In this document: positions 42,387 through 50,529 of the stretch, in pieces
Layout: the number at the start of each line of letters is the position of its first letter
Numbering within the stretch: the first letter of the stretch is position 1
Assembly: GCA_900553515.1 (NCBI GenBank)
Contig: USDN01000001.1
Location: forward strand, 1-64,000
DNA: 64,000 bases
DNA from: an uncultured Blautia sp.
Lineage (GTDB): Bacteria > Bacillota > Clostridia > Lachnospirales > Lachnospiraceae
Direction: 5' to 3'
The notes under the pieces: model-generated
Told to the model about the DNA's origin: nothing
The model's input: only the letters and a program-made list of their open reading frames with translations
Databases searched by the model: none
Translations under genes and position numbers: made by a program

Positions 42387-43391
42387 ATGACAGCAAAAGA
42401 AATTTTTCTGGAAACTATAAAGAAAGACGGGAAGCCGGAGCGGCTTCTGAAACAGTACGAAGGACTTGGTTTTTATCCTCCGAATCCTGCTTCCTCCTAT
42501 ATAAGAGGAAACCGTCACAGAGGCATGGATCCTCTCAAAGACCGGTTTGGTACAGAGATTCTCTGGCCGGCAGACCAGCTTGCCGCTATGCCCCATGTAA
42601 CAGAATCAAATAAAGTAATCAGTGATATTTGTGAATGGAAAGAACAGCTGAAAATGCCGGAACTTCTGGAAAACTGTTCTGATCCGGCTCTCTGGGCTCC
42701 ATTTAAAGAAAAAGCACAGGAGATCAAAGAAAGCGGAAAACTTTTTATGGCTTTTATGCCTACCGGTGTATTTGAAAGACTTCATTTCCTTATGGGATTT
42801 GAGGATATGCTGATGAATTTCCTTCTGGAGCCGGAAGATATGATGGATCTTTGTAATGCCATTGGCGAATACCGTTATCAGTATATGAAACTGATCGTGG
42901 ACAATCTGGAACCGGACGTCATGCTTTCCCATGATGACTGGGGATCCAAAAACCAGCTTTTTGTAAGCCCGGATACCTGGAGAGAGTTTATTAAACCGCA
43001 GTATGCCAAAACTTATGGCTATATGAAAGAAAAAGGCGTGATTGTCATGCATCACGGAGATTCCTTTATGGAGCCTATTGTAGAAGATATGGTGGAACTT
43101 GGAATCGATGTATGGCAGGGTGTTCTGCCTCAGAATGACATTCCGAAGCTTCAGAAACAGCTTGCAGGAAGAATGACTCTTATGGGCGGCATTGATGCTT
43201 CTATTGTGGACAGAGCAGATTCTACAGAGGAGGAAATCCGCAAAGAAGTAAGAAGAGCATGTGAAGAGTATGCGCCGGGCGGACATTTTATTCCATGTAT
43301 TACTTATGGCGGACCAGGATGCCTGTTTTCCCATGTAGACCCGATCATTGATGACGAAATTGATAAATACAACAGAGAAGTGATAAAATAA
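42387..43391 (+). CDS. UroD/MtaA-family corrinoid methyltransferase, copy C
   Basis: 334 residues, tandem paralogue of copy B: TAKEIFLETIKKDGKPERLL, SHDDWGSKNQLFVSPDTW, VIVMHHGDSFMEPIVEDM, MGGIDAS and ITYGGPGCLFSH line up one to one. As in copy B the Cys of HxCG is absent. Sequence differs most near 30-60 and 95-115, where substrate selectivity might lie. ATG at 42387 follows AAAGGAG. The stop is directly followed by the start of the corrinoid activator gene. Confidence 0.82.
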   Translation: MTAKEIFLETIKKDGKPERLLKQYEGLGFYPPNPASSYIRGNRHRGMDPLKDRFGTEILWPADQLAAMPHVTESNKVISDICEWKEQLKMPELLENCSDPALWAPFKEKAQEIKESGKLFMAFMPTGVFERLHFLMGFEDMLMNFLLEPEDMMDLCNAIGEYRYQYMKLIVDNLEPDVMLSHDDWGSKNQLFVSPDTWREFIKPQYAKTYGYMKEKGVIVMHHGDSFMEPIVEDMVELGIDVWQGVLPQNDIPKLQKQLAGRMTLMGGIDASIVDRADSTEEEIRKEVRRACEEYAPGGHFIPCITYGGPGCLFSHVDPIIDDEIDKYNREVIK

Positions 43392-44882
43392 ATGACAAAA
43401 TATCAGATTACATTTGCAGATGAACAGTTAAGCTTCCTTGCAGAGGCAGGAAAGACAGTCCTTCAGGCGCAGATCGATGCAGGGCTTACTCCGGATGCTT
43501 TCTGTGGAGGAACAGGAAAATGCGGAAAATGCAAAGTGGTTATTGACGGAAAAGAAGTACTGGCATGTCAGACTGTGATAGACAGGGATATGACAGTGTA
43601 TACAGGACATCAGAAGACAGAGCAGGCACAGATTCTTGCAGGCGGCACCGGAGAAAAGTTATTATTTAATCCAGGAGAGCTTCCTGGAAATCTGGAGGCT
43701 CCTCTTTTGGGAGCTGTAGATGTGGGCTCCACATCTGTAGTGGTTTACCTGATGGATGGAAAAACAGGAGAACTTCTGGGAACCAGAAGTACATTGAATC
43801 CACAGCGGCAGTTTGGGGCAGATGTAGTCAATCGATGCAGCTATGCACTGGATAATGGTCCGGAGAACCTGAGCGGCTGCATCAGAAACACAGTAAATAC
43901 GCTTTTTCGGGAAACTGCAAGGGAATGCGGCAGGGTACCGGAAGAGATTGTCCGTATTGTAATGGTAGGAAATACCTGTATGCATCATTTGTTTTTGGGG
44001 ATTTCTACAAAAACACTTGCACTTGCACCCTACACTCCGGCAGTGACAGAGGCACTGGAACTGAAAGCATCTGATTATGATCTCCATGTTCATCCAGGAG
44101 CGCAGCTTTGGTGGCTTCCTAATATTGGAGGTTTTGTAGGCGCAGATACAGTGGGATGCCTTGTGGCATCAGATATGGATACCTGTGAGGAAATGACTCT
44201 TCTTGTGGATATCGGTACGAATGGAGAAATTGTTCTTGGAAATAAAGACGGGCTTATCGCCTGCTCTACAGCGGCGGGACCTGCCTTTGAGGGAGCAAAA
44301 ATAACCTGCGGTATGCGAGGAAGCACAGGGGCTGTCGATCATGTATCTCTGGAAAACGGAGAAATCAAATGTCATGTGATCGCAGACGGAGAGGCATCGG
44401 GAATATGTGGTTCCGGACTTCTGGACGGTGTGGCAGCTCTGCTGAAACTTGGTAAGATAGATGAGACAGGAAGAATGGAAGAAACCTGCTATCTTACAGA
44501 TCGTGTCTTTCTGAACCAGAGAGATATCCGGGAACTCCAGCTTGCCAAAGCTGCCATTGCAGCAGGAATACAGATCCTCTGTCAGAGACGGGGTATCCAG
44601 ATAAAGGATATCAGGAGAGTGCTTATCGCCGGAGCTTTTGGAAATTATCTGGATCCTGCAAGTGCCTGTGCCATTGGAATGCTGCCGCCGGAACTGGAAG
44701 GCAGGATTACTTCTGTTGGAAACGCTGCCGGTGAGGGAGCCAGGATGGCGTCTATGAACAGTGACCAGTTTGAAAGAAGCAGGCTTTTGGCGAAAAAGGC
44801 AGAATTTGTAGAACTGGCTCTTGATATGGGATTTCAGGAAGTTTATGTAGATGAAATGGGATTTCCGGAGGAAGATGAGTGA
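43392..44882 (+). CDS. Reductive activator of corrinoid proteins (RACo-type)
   Basis: ATP-dependent enzyme that rescues Co(II) to Co(I) in corrinoid proteins. 496 residues: N-terminal [2Fe-2S] ferredoxin domain with CGGTGKCGKCKVVI and ACQT (four Cys near 36-63), a linker, then a DUF4445 ASKHA-fold ATPase (GAVDVGSTSVVVYLMDGKTG near 112, LVDIGTNGEIVLG near 274, ICGSGLLDG near 337, IAGAFGNYLDP near 413). This protein fixes the nature of the locus. ATG begins immediately after the previous stop; the stop overlaps the next ATG by one base. Confidence 0.9.
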   Translation: MTKYQITFADEQLSFLAEAGKTVLQAQIDAGLTPDAFCGGTGKCGKCKVVIDGKEVLACQTVIDRDMTVYTGHQKTEQAQILAGGTGEKLLFNPGELPGNLEAPLLGAVDVGSTSVVVYLMDGKTGELLGTRSTLNPQRQFGADVVNRCSYALDNGPENLSGCIRNTVNTLFRETARECGRVPEEIVRIVMVGNTCMHHLFLGISTKTLALAPYTPAVTEALELKASDYDLHVHPGAQLWWLPNIGGFVGADTVGCLVASDMDTCEEMTLLVDIGTNGEIVLGNKDGLIACSTAAGPAFEGAKITCGMRGSTGAVDHVSLENGEIKCHVIADGEASGICGSGLLDGVAALLKLGKIDETGRMEETCYLTDRVFLNQRDIRELQLAKAAIAAGIQILCQRRGIQIKDIRRVLIAGAFGNYLDPASACAIGMLPPELEGRITSVGNAAGEGARMASMNSDQFERSRLLAKKAEFVELALDMGFQEVYVDEMGFPEEDE

Positions 44883-45430
44883 TGGGTGACTTGGAAAAAA
44901 TAGCAGAGATTATAAATTCGGCAGGTTTTTCTCATACAGGAAGGATCCATATAGAAACGGTAGAGCTTATGGATGAAGTGCGGGGAATGTGTCAGAACGG
45001 AAATTGCGGAATGTATGGTAAAAACTGGGCATGTCCTCCGGGCTGCGGAACCCTTGAGGAATGCAGAGAAAGTCTTTCCAGATATAAAACAGGGATTCTT
45101 GTACAGACAGTAGGAGAGCTGGAAGACAGTATGGATTGGGAGGGAATCAAGGAAACAGAAGAATGCCACAAAAAGCGTTTCCTTGAAACTGCTGAAAAAC
45201 TCCGAAAGATCTGTCCGGAAGTGCTGCCGCTGGGGGCAGGAACCTGTACTCTCTGCAGAGAATGTACTTATCCGGATGCTCCCTGCAGACAGCCGGAAAA
45301 AAGAGTTTCTTCCATGGAGGCATATGGAATCCTGGTCAGTGATATCTGTACAAAAAACCAGATGAAATACTATTACGGACCGGATACCATAGCTTATACC
45401 TCCTGTTATTTCTTTGATCTTTCTTCCTGA
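44882..45430 (+). CDS. DUF2284 cysteine-rich metal-binding protein
   Basis: 182 residues with many Cys: MCQNGNCGMYGKNWACPPGC near 35-55, GAGTCTLCRECTYPDAPCR near 120-138 and YTSCYFF at the end. The pattern is that of DUF2284 proteins, thought to bind metal or Fe-S and often seen beside methyltransferase or corrinoid genes. Start ATG 44882 shares one base with the RACo stop; a GTG three bases earlier is possible. The 3' end overlaps the convergent regulator gene by 25 bases. Its role in cofactor reduction or metal supply is a guess. Confidence 0.8.
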   Translation: MGDLEKIAEIINSAGFSHTGRIHIETVELMDEVRGMCQNGNCGMYGKNWACPPGCGTLEECRESLSRYKTGILVQTVGELEDSMDWEGIKETEECHKKRFLETAEKLRKICPEVLPLGAGTCTLCRECTYPDAPCRQPEKRVSSMEAYGILVSDICTKNQMKYYYGPDTIAYTSCYFFDLSS

Positions 45431-46944
45431 TCCATCAGGTAGAAGGAAAGCATCAGATAAAGCTGTTCATCGGGATCGCTGAGATCTGATTTTAACAGTT
45501 TTTCTATTTTTTCAAGACGGTAAAGAAACGTGCTGCGGTGAATATAAAGTGCCGCAGCCGTTTTTGTTGCACTTTGCTGGTTTTGAAGGTAGGCACGCAA
45601 AGTTTCATAAAGCTGTGAACCGGATTCATCATCCTGGTACTTCAGTTTCAGGAGTTTTTCATGGCAGATCATGTAAGCAGGGAGCTTTGATGTAATCTGT
45701 TCAAGTATGTACGGCAGGGCAATATCATTAAAATGATGGATCCAGGAAGTTGGATTTCGGCGGGATCCAACCTGGATGGAAATAGAGGCCTGCACATACT
45801 GTCTCTGAAAATTAAAATGTCCAAGCATTACCCTGCTGTAACCGGCATTCAAAAGACTGTCTCGGATAAATCCTGCAAGCTTCTGGGATATTTCATCCAG
45901 TGTAAGATCACACAGATCCAGATTAATATAAACAACCACGTTTCCTCGATGTTCCAGGGCGCAGGAAGCAGGAATAAAATTTTCTATATAGCTGCAGATG
46001 GATTTCAGAGTAAGGTTTTTCCAGTCAAGGATTCCTGTTTTGATCAGGATACACTGGTAGGAATGGGAAGACATCCATCCATTTTCTGTAAGCTGGTGGC
46101 TGATCTCCACATAGTCTGCTTTGGAATTACTCAGGAGGTTGTGGAAAATCTGGTGGAGCGGGTATAATGCATCTCGTTCCGGTACAGCTTTGGTAGACAG
46201 GATATGAGACACGAGAGCAGCAAGATGCTCTGCAATAAAACCAAAAGTGTCGTCCAGCGGGATTTCTCCGGAACGTATGAGAAGCCGGTATCCGGTTTTT
46301 CCTGAACGGTGGATATTTACACAGAGAGAAGGCGGTGCGGTATGGTTGCCCGGATAATAAAAATAACCGGTACGATACTGGGCTTCTGTATAGTTGATAT
46401 CATGTTTCAGAGAGTTGACGATGTTTTGGGTTTCCTCTGTGGAGCCGAAGATTCCGTCTTTCAGTTCTGTATCAGGGTCGGGGTAATTCCTGGATGCGAT
46501 CAGTGTAAAATCAAGCCCAATGACTGCCATGGGATTAGGGATGATCATTTCTGTGGCATCAATCAGCTTCTGGACGGAAGACTGTTCCAGTATCAGCTGA
46601 AAAAGATTTTGATTCCATTTTTCATATTTTTGAAAAATTTCCTGAAGGGCAGACAGAATTTCGGCAGGAGTAACTGTTTCCTTCAAAATGCACAAATTAG
46701 GATAATCTTCTTCCTCCAGATAGCGGGAGCCTCCGGTAAGGATCACAAGAGTTTTGGACAGATGCTGAGAAGGTATGAGAAAGTCAGGGTCATCTGTCAG
46801 ATATATTTTTCCATCAGAAAGAATTTCCGGCGGCTGATAGAAAACCGGGTATTCCAGATGCGGTTCACGGGAAAGCCAGGAGGATGCGGCAAGCTGAAAT
46901 TTCTGACGTAAGTGATAAATAATAAGTTGGGCGCTCAGTTTCAT
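45406..46944 (-). CDS. PucR-type transcriptional regulator B
   Basis: 512 residues on the opposite strand, of the same type as regulator A: C-terminal ETLRAYLQNQQSATKTAAAL, then YIHRSTFLYRLEKIEKLL. The N-terminal part (KLSAQLIIYHLRQKFQLAAS) is a variable sensing region. ATG at 46944 is preceded by AAAGGAG. It converges on the DUF2284 gene and diverges from the methyltransferase gene at 47123, whose promoter it probably controls. Having two related regulators suggests two inducers or two promoters. Confidence 0.8.
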   Translation of the reverse strand: MKLSAQLIIYHLRQKFQLAASSWLSREPHLEYPVFYQPPEILSDGKIYLTDDPDFLIPSQHLSKTLVILTGGSRYLEEEDYPNLCILKETVTPAEILSALQEIFQKYEKWNQNLFQLILEQSSVQKLIDATEMIIPNPMAVIGLDFTLIASRNYPDPDTELKDGIFGSTEETQNIVNSLKHDINYTEAQYRTGYFYYPGNHTAPPSLCVNIHRSGKTGYRLLIRSGEIPLDDTFGFIAEHLAALVSHILSTKAVPERDALYPLHQIFHNLLSNSKADYVEISHQLTENGWMSSHSYQCILIKTGILDWKNLTLKSICSYIENFIPASCALEHRGNVVVYINLDLCDLTLDEISQKLAGFIRDSLLNAGYSRVMLGHFNFQRQYVQASISIQVGSRRNPTSWIHHFNDIALPYILEQITSKLPAYMICHEKLLKLKYQDDESGSQLYETLRAYLQNQQSATKTAAALYIHRSTFLYRLEKIEKLLKSDLSDPDEQLYLMLSFYLMDQEERSKK

Positions 46945-46965
46945 GATGAATCTCCTTTCTGCTTT

Positions 46966-46994
46966 ATTATACTGGATATATTTCCTATATACAA
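46966..46994 (-). promoter_or_regulatory. Promoter of PucR-type regulator B
   Basis: On the minus strand TTGTAT (46989-46994), 17 bases, TATAAT (46966-46971), 21 bases ahead of the ATG. Confidence 0.6.
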
Positions 46995-47083
46995 GAAAAA
47001 ACAAACAGATGATTTGTACAAAATGTATGAAAATACAACGGAAAATAGACGTTTTTGAAAATAGATGAAAAGAGGATACTCTG

Positions 47084-47099
47084 GTATACTGAAACCAGT
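47084..47099 (+). promoter_or_regulatory. Possible operator/-10 ahead of the methyltransferase gene
   Basis: CTGGT and ACCAG flank TATACTGAA (47081-47098), so the -10-like TATACT lies inside a short inverted repeat. No matching -35 at proper spacing was found, which fits an activator-dependent promoter. Confidence 0.35.
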
Positions 47100-47122
47100 G
47101 AAAAAGCAGGAGGGATTTACAC

Positions 47123-47926
47123 ATGATAATTATTGGAGAAAAAATTAATGGCTCTATTCCTGTTGTGGCAGATGCCATTGCCCGCCGCGATGCAGAATTT
47201 ATCAAAGAGAGGGCAAGGATGCAGGATGAAGCAGGCGCAACCTATATTGATTGCTGTGCGTCTGTTCCCGAGGAAGAAGAAGTAGAAACTTTGAAATGGA
47301 TGATCGACTGTATCCAGGAAGTCAGCGACCTTCCTATTTCTGTTGACAGTCCAAGTGCTGAGGTACTGGCACAGGTATTTCCATATTGCAAGCGTCCGGG
47401 ACTGATCAATTCTGTTTCCGGAGAGGGAAATAAGATCGATGTACTGTTCCCGTTGATCGCAGATACCAAATGGGAAGTGATCTGCCTTCTTTCTGATGAC
47501 ACCGGTATTCCGAAATGTGCCGAAGACCGTCTGAAAGTATTTGATAAGATCATGGCAAAAGCAAAAGAATACGGAATCAGCCCAAGCCGTATGCATATCG
47601 ATCCCCTTGTTGAGATGCTCTGCACCTCAGAGGACGGAATTGCAATGAATGTGGAAGTTATCAGTACGATCCGCAAACAGTATCCAAGTATCCACATTAC
47701 AGCAGCAGTCAGCAACATTTCCTTTAACCTTCCGGTTCGTAAAATGGTAAACCTTGGATTTACAGTTCTGGCAATGAATGCAGGTCTGGACAGCGCCATC
47801 TTAGATCCTACAAACCGGGATATGATGGGTGTGATCTATGCAACAGAAGCGCTGCTGGGACAGGACGATTACTGTATGGAATACATCAGCGCTTATCGTG
47901 AAGGTATTTTTGGACCGAAAAAGTAA
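47123..47926 (+). CDS. Methyl-tetrahydrofolate:corrinoid-type methyltransferase
   Basis: 267 residues, a dihydropteroate-synthase-like (pterin-binding) barrel: MIIIGEKINGSIP at the start, PISVDSPSAEVLAQVF near 72-87, MHIDPLVEMLCTSEDG near 157, VSNISFNLPVRK near 194 and AMNAGLDSAILDPTNRDMM near 213. It belongs with AcsE/MtvB/MtrH-like proteins that move methyl groups between corrinoid and tetrahydrofolate. Here it would take the methyl from the corrinoid protein to tetrahydrofolate, delivering it to the Wood-Ljungdahl pathway. A true folP is unlikely given the corrinoid gene 59 bases downstream. Confidence 0.87.
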   Translation: MIIIGEKINGSIPVVADAIARRDAEFIKERARMQDEAGATYIDCCASVPEEEEVETLKWMIDCIQEVSDLPISVDSPSAEVLAQVFPYCKRPGLINSVSGEGNKIDVLFPLIADTKWEVICLLSDDTGIPKCAEDRLKVFDKIMAKAKEYGISPSRMHIDPLVEMLCTSEDGIAMNVEVISTIRKQYPSIHITAAVSNISFNLPVRKMVNLGFTVLAMNAGLDSAILDPTNRDMMGVIYATEALLGQDDYCMEYISAYREGIFGPKK

Positions 47927-47985
47927 AAAACAGGTAATAAAACAAAAAACATATTAAATTCAAAATTTTAAGGAGGATATTTACA

Positions 47986-48621
47986 ATGGCAGGTATTCAG
48001 GATGTTTATGCATTAGTAGAAAAAGGAAAAGCAAAACTTATCGCAGCAGCAGTTCAGGAGGCTCTTGATGCAGGATGTGATCCTACAGAGATCTTAAATG
48101 ACGGAATGATCAAGGCAATGGATGCTGTTGGTGAAAAATTTAAAAATGGTGAGATCTTCGTACCGGAGATGCTGGTAGCTGCAAGAGCAATGAAAAAAGG
48201 TGTAGAGGTTCTGAAACCTCATCTGGCTACAGGCGCTGCAGGTGCTGCAGGAAAGGTTATCATCGGAACTGTTGCAGGAGACCTTCATGATATCGGCAAG
48301 AACCTTGTAAGCATGATGCTTGAGTCCGCAGGCTTTGAAGTGATCGATCTTGGCGTAGACGTTCCGAAGGAAAAATTTGTAGAGGCATATGAGGCAAATC
48401 CGGATACAAAGATTGTCTGCTGTTCTGCACTTCTGACAACAACTATGCCGGCTTTAAGAGATGCTGTAACACTTCTCAACGAGTCTTCTTTCCGTTCCAA
48501 TATCAAGGTTATGGTTGGCGGAGCTCCTATCACACAGGCATTTGCTGATGAGATCGGTGCAGATGCTTACACAGAAGATGCTGCTTCCTGTGCGAAGAAA
48601 GCAAAAGAGCTTGTTGCTTAA
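47986..48621 (+). CDS. Corrinoid (B12-binding) methyl carrier protein
   Basis: 211 residues. The N-terminal four-helix cap (about 10-85, GEKFKNGEIFVPEMLVAARA) and the C-terminal B12 domain with GDLHDIGKNLV near 101-111 (the DxHxxG base-off ligand motif), VIDLGVDVP and MVGGAPITQAFADEIGADAY near 178-198 match MtaC/MttC-type shuttle proteins. It holds the methyl group between the UroD-family enzymes and the folate methyltransferase; RACo reactivates it. AAGGAGG precedes the ATG. Confidence 0.93.
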   Translation: MAGIQDVYALVEKGKAKLIAAAVQEALDAGCDPTEILNDGMIKAMDAVGEKFKNGEIFVPEMLVAARAMKKGVEVLKPHLATGAAGAAGKVIIGTVAGDLHDIGKNLVSMMLESAGFEVIDLGVDVPKEKFVEAYEANPDTKIVCCSALLTTTMPALRDAVTLLNESSFRSNIKVMVGGAPITQAFADEIGADAYTEDAASCAKKAKELVA

Positions 48622-48706
48622 TGCCGCAGAGGGCTGACTGACGGTATAAGGAAGGACATATGTCTGGCTGTATTTAAGAGACCGTGATGTAATAAGGAGC
48701 AGATAT

Positions 48707-49507
48707 ATGCTTGAAGAATCATTTGAATGGCTGAATAAAGAGCAGTGTACTGCTTATCTTAAGAGACTGGGGCTTTCGTGGCCCCAGAATCTTTGTCTGG
48801 AATTTCTCGATCATCTGATCCGGACACATCTGGAAAAGATTCCTTTTGAAAATCTGGATCTGGTAAGAAAACATGAGCTGATCCCTACAGATCTGGAAAG
48901 CATTTATAACAAGGTTGTCCTGGGAAACCGGGGCGGTTACTGTTTTGAATTAAATGCTTTGCTGCTGGGGCTTCTTCGTGGAATCGGATTTCAGGCTTAT
49001 CCGGCAGCATGCCGGGTTTTGAGACGTCCGGGGCTTCGAATGCCTACACACAGAGCAAGTGTGGTATGTCTTGATGATAAGAAATATTTCTGTGACGTGG
49101 GATATGGCGGCATTGCCTGTACCCGGGCTGCATTGATGGAAACCGGCGCTGTTACAGAGACGGAGTTCGGGAGCTTTTATTTTGAGTGGGAGTGCTTCGG
49201 GTGGCTGAATTTCTGGTATCAGGCAAAAAAAGAAGGGCAGCAGGAACCGATAAAGATTTTTATGGTGTCTGAAATTCCCAGTGCACCTGTGGATTTTGCG
49301 CCGGCAAATGAAGCTATGTGCCGGGAAGGTTCTATGTTTTATGATAAAATGGTTGTTCAGAAGATTACGCCTTATGGCCCTGTTTCGATAGATGGAAACC
49401 AGTTTACCTTTCGGGGAAAAAATGGAAAGTCTGTATCTGAAATAGCTTCCGCGAAAGAACTTCAGGATATCCTGAAAAGAGAATTTCAGATTGACATTTC
49501 CTTATAA
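48707..49507 (+). CDS. Arylamine N-acetyltransferase
   Basis: Transfers acetyl from acetyl-CoA to arylamines and hydrazines. 266 residues with the catalytic triad visible: Cys in RGGYCFELN (near 76-84), His in PTHRASVV near 121, Asp in CDVGYGG near 136. The N-terminal CTAYLKRLGLSW and KIPFENLDL are typical of the family. 85 bases after the corrinoid protein gene, same strand, without an obvious terminator, so co-transcription is possible. Context suggests aromatic xenobiotic handling. ATG at 48707 follows AAGGAGC. Confidence 0.9.
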   Translation: MLEESFEWLNKEQCTAYLKRLGLSWPQNLCLEFLDHLIRTHLEKIPFENLDLVRKHELIPTDLESIYNKVVLGNRGGYCFELNALLLGLLRGIGFQAYPAACRVLRRPGLRMPTHRASVVCLDDKKYFCDVGYGGIACTRAALMETGAVTETEFGSFYFEWECFGWLNFWYQAKKEGQQEPIKIFMVSEIPSAPVDFAPANEAMCREGSMFYDKMVVQKITPYGPVSIDGNQFTFRGKNGKSVSEIASAKELQDILKREFQIDISL

Positions 49508-49593
49508 AAGAAAGGCATTGATTTTTGATGATCAGGGGTATATAATAAACTCGCTGCAGAAATTCAGCAGTAAAAATCATATAAAGATTGTCG

Positions 49594-49680
49594 ACAGGGG
49601 AGCTTGTGTTACAGGCTGAGAGGAAGTTATAAACTTCGACCCGTAACCTGATTTGGGTAATGCCAACGTAGGTATGCGCT
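49594..49680 (+). promoter_or_regulatory. TPP (THI-box) riboswitch
   Basis: Conserved TPP aptamer parts occur in order: CAGGGGAGC, GGCTGAGAGGAAG, GACCCGTAACCTGATTTGGG and TAATGCCAACGTAGGTA. It precedes the thiamine transporter gene and would switch it off when thiamine pyrophosphate is plentiful. Confidence 0.93.
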
Positions 49681-49697
49681 GAATGTGAGATTTTGAT

Positions 49698-49734
49698 CTC
49701 CTTTGTCTTCAATCGAAGATGAAGGAGGTTTTTT
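49698..49734 (+). terminator. Riboswitch expression platform: hairpin covering the ribosome site
   Basis: 49698-49710 (CTCCTTTGTCTTC) pairs with 49715-49727 (GAAGATGAAGGAG) over 13 bp with two G-T pairs and a four-base loop, followed by G and six T directly ahead of the ATG at 49735. The AAGGAGG ribosome site lies in the right arm, so the same hairpin can terminate transcription and block translation. Confidence 0.75.
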
Positions 49735-50400
49735 ATGTTTAACTTTATGGTGAATGCAGAAGGCGGGCTGACTACATCCGGATATGTGATCTGCATACTG
49801 GCAGGAGTGATCCTGTTTGGTCTTGCGATCTTTTTTGCAGGAAAAAATTCTGAAGGCAAAAAAATGTCTGCCAAACAGCTGGTTTTCTGCGCGGTGGCAG
49901 TGGCTTTGGCATTTGTGACTTCTTATCTGAAGATTTTTGCCATGCCCTGGGGCGGAAGTGTAACCTTGTGCAGTATGCTTTTTATTGTGCTGACTGCCAA
50001 CTGGTACGGACCGAAAACAGGAATCATGGTAGGACTTGCCTATGGAATCCTGCAGTTTATCCAGGAACCCTATGTACTTTCTTTCTTCCAGGTATGCTGT
50101 GATTATGTCCTGGCCTTTGCAGCGCTGGGCATTGCCGGATTTTTTGCAAAAAGCAGTCATGGCCTGGTAAAAGGCTACATTGCGGCAGTGATCGCCAGGG
50201 GCGCCTTTCATGCACTGGGCGGTTATCTCTACTGGATGGACTACATGCCGGAAAATTTCCCCAAGGCACTGACAGCTGTCTATCCTATTGCTTATAACTA
50301 CAGTTTCCTGCTGGCAGAGGCGGTGATCACTATCATCATCATTTCTATTCCGGCAGTGGCTAAAGCACTTGCACAGGTGAAAAAGGCAGCCATTCAGTAG
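49735..50400 (+). CDS. thiT: Thiamine-specific S component of an ECF transporter
   Basis: 221 residues with about six TM helices. Thiamine-site features of ThiT are visible: AMPWGGSVTLCSMLFI near 63, YGPKTGIMVGLAYGILQFIQ near 86 followed by EPY, and a DYVLAFAALGIAGFF segment near 121. It needs an energising ECF module encoded elsewhere. The TPP riboswitch directly upstream supports thiamine as substrate. Its N-terminal extension of about 45 residues, including an extra helix, is longer than in the well-studied ThiT proteins. Confidence 0.9.
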   Translation: MFNFMVNAEGGLTTSGYVICILAGVILFGLAIFFAGKNSEGKKMSAKQLVFCAVAVALAFVTSYLKIFAMPWGGSVTLCSMLFIVLTANWYGPKTGIMVGLAYGILQFIQEPYVLSFFQVCCDYVLAFAALGIAGFFAKSSHGLVKGYIAAVIARGAFHALGGYLYWMDYMPENFPKALTAVYPIAYNYSFLLAEAVITIIIISIPAVAKALAQVKKAAIQ

Positions 50401-50433
50401 AATGAAAAGCAGGATTTGAACCTGCATAAATAC

Positions 50434-50463
50434 TTGCCTTATTGAGACCCGTAATGTTATACT
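50434..50463 (+). promoter_or_regulatory. Promoter of the FadR-like regulator
   Basis: TTGCCT (50434-50439), 18 bases, TATACT (50458-50463). It overlaps the left arm of the hairpin that follows. Confidence 0.45.
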
Positions 50464-50488
50464 TAACGTATGCAGACGGGTCTTTTTC
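50445..50488 (+). terminator. Terminator after thiT
   Basis: AGACCCG (50445-50451) pairs with CGGGTCT (50477-50483), followed by TTTTCTG. The loop of 25 bases contains the -10 of the next gene's promoter, so it may also act as an attenuator. Confidence 0.6.
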
Positions 50489-50529
50489 TGTCTGCATATA
50501 TTTCAGAAGCAAAGAACAAAAGGAGTCAT

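Noticed and set aside
46309..46911. 200-codon plus-strand frame within PucR-type regulator B
   Set aside because: It lies fully inside a gene with a recognisable C-terminal helix-turn-helix and promoter; no ribosome site of its own.
47123..47926. Dihydropteroate synthase (folP)
   Set aside because: Same fold, but it adjoins the corrinoid protein gene and no other folate synthesis gene is present.
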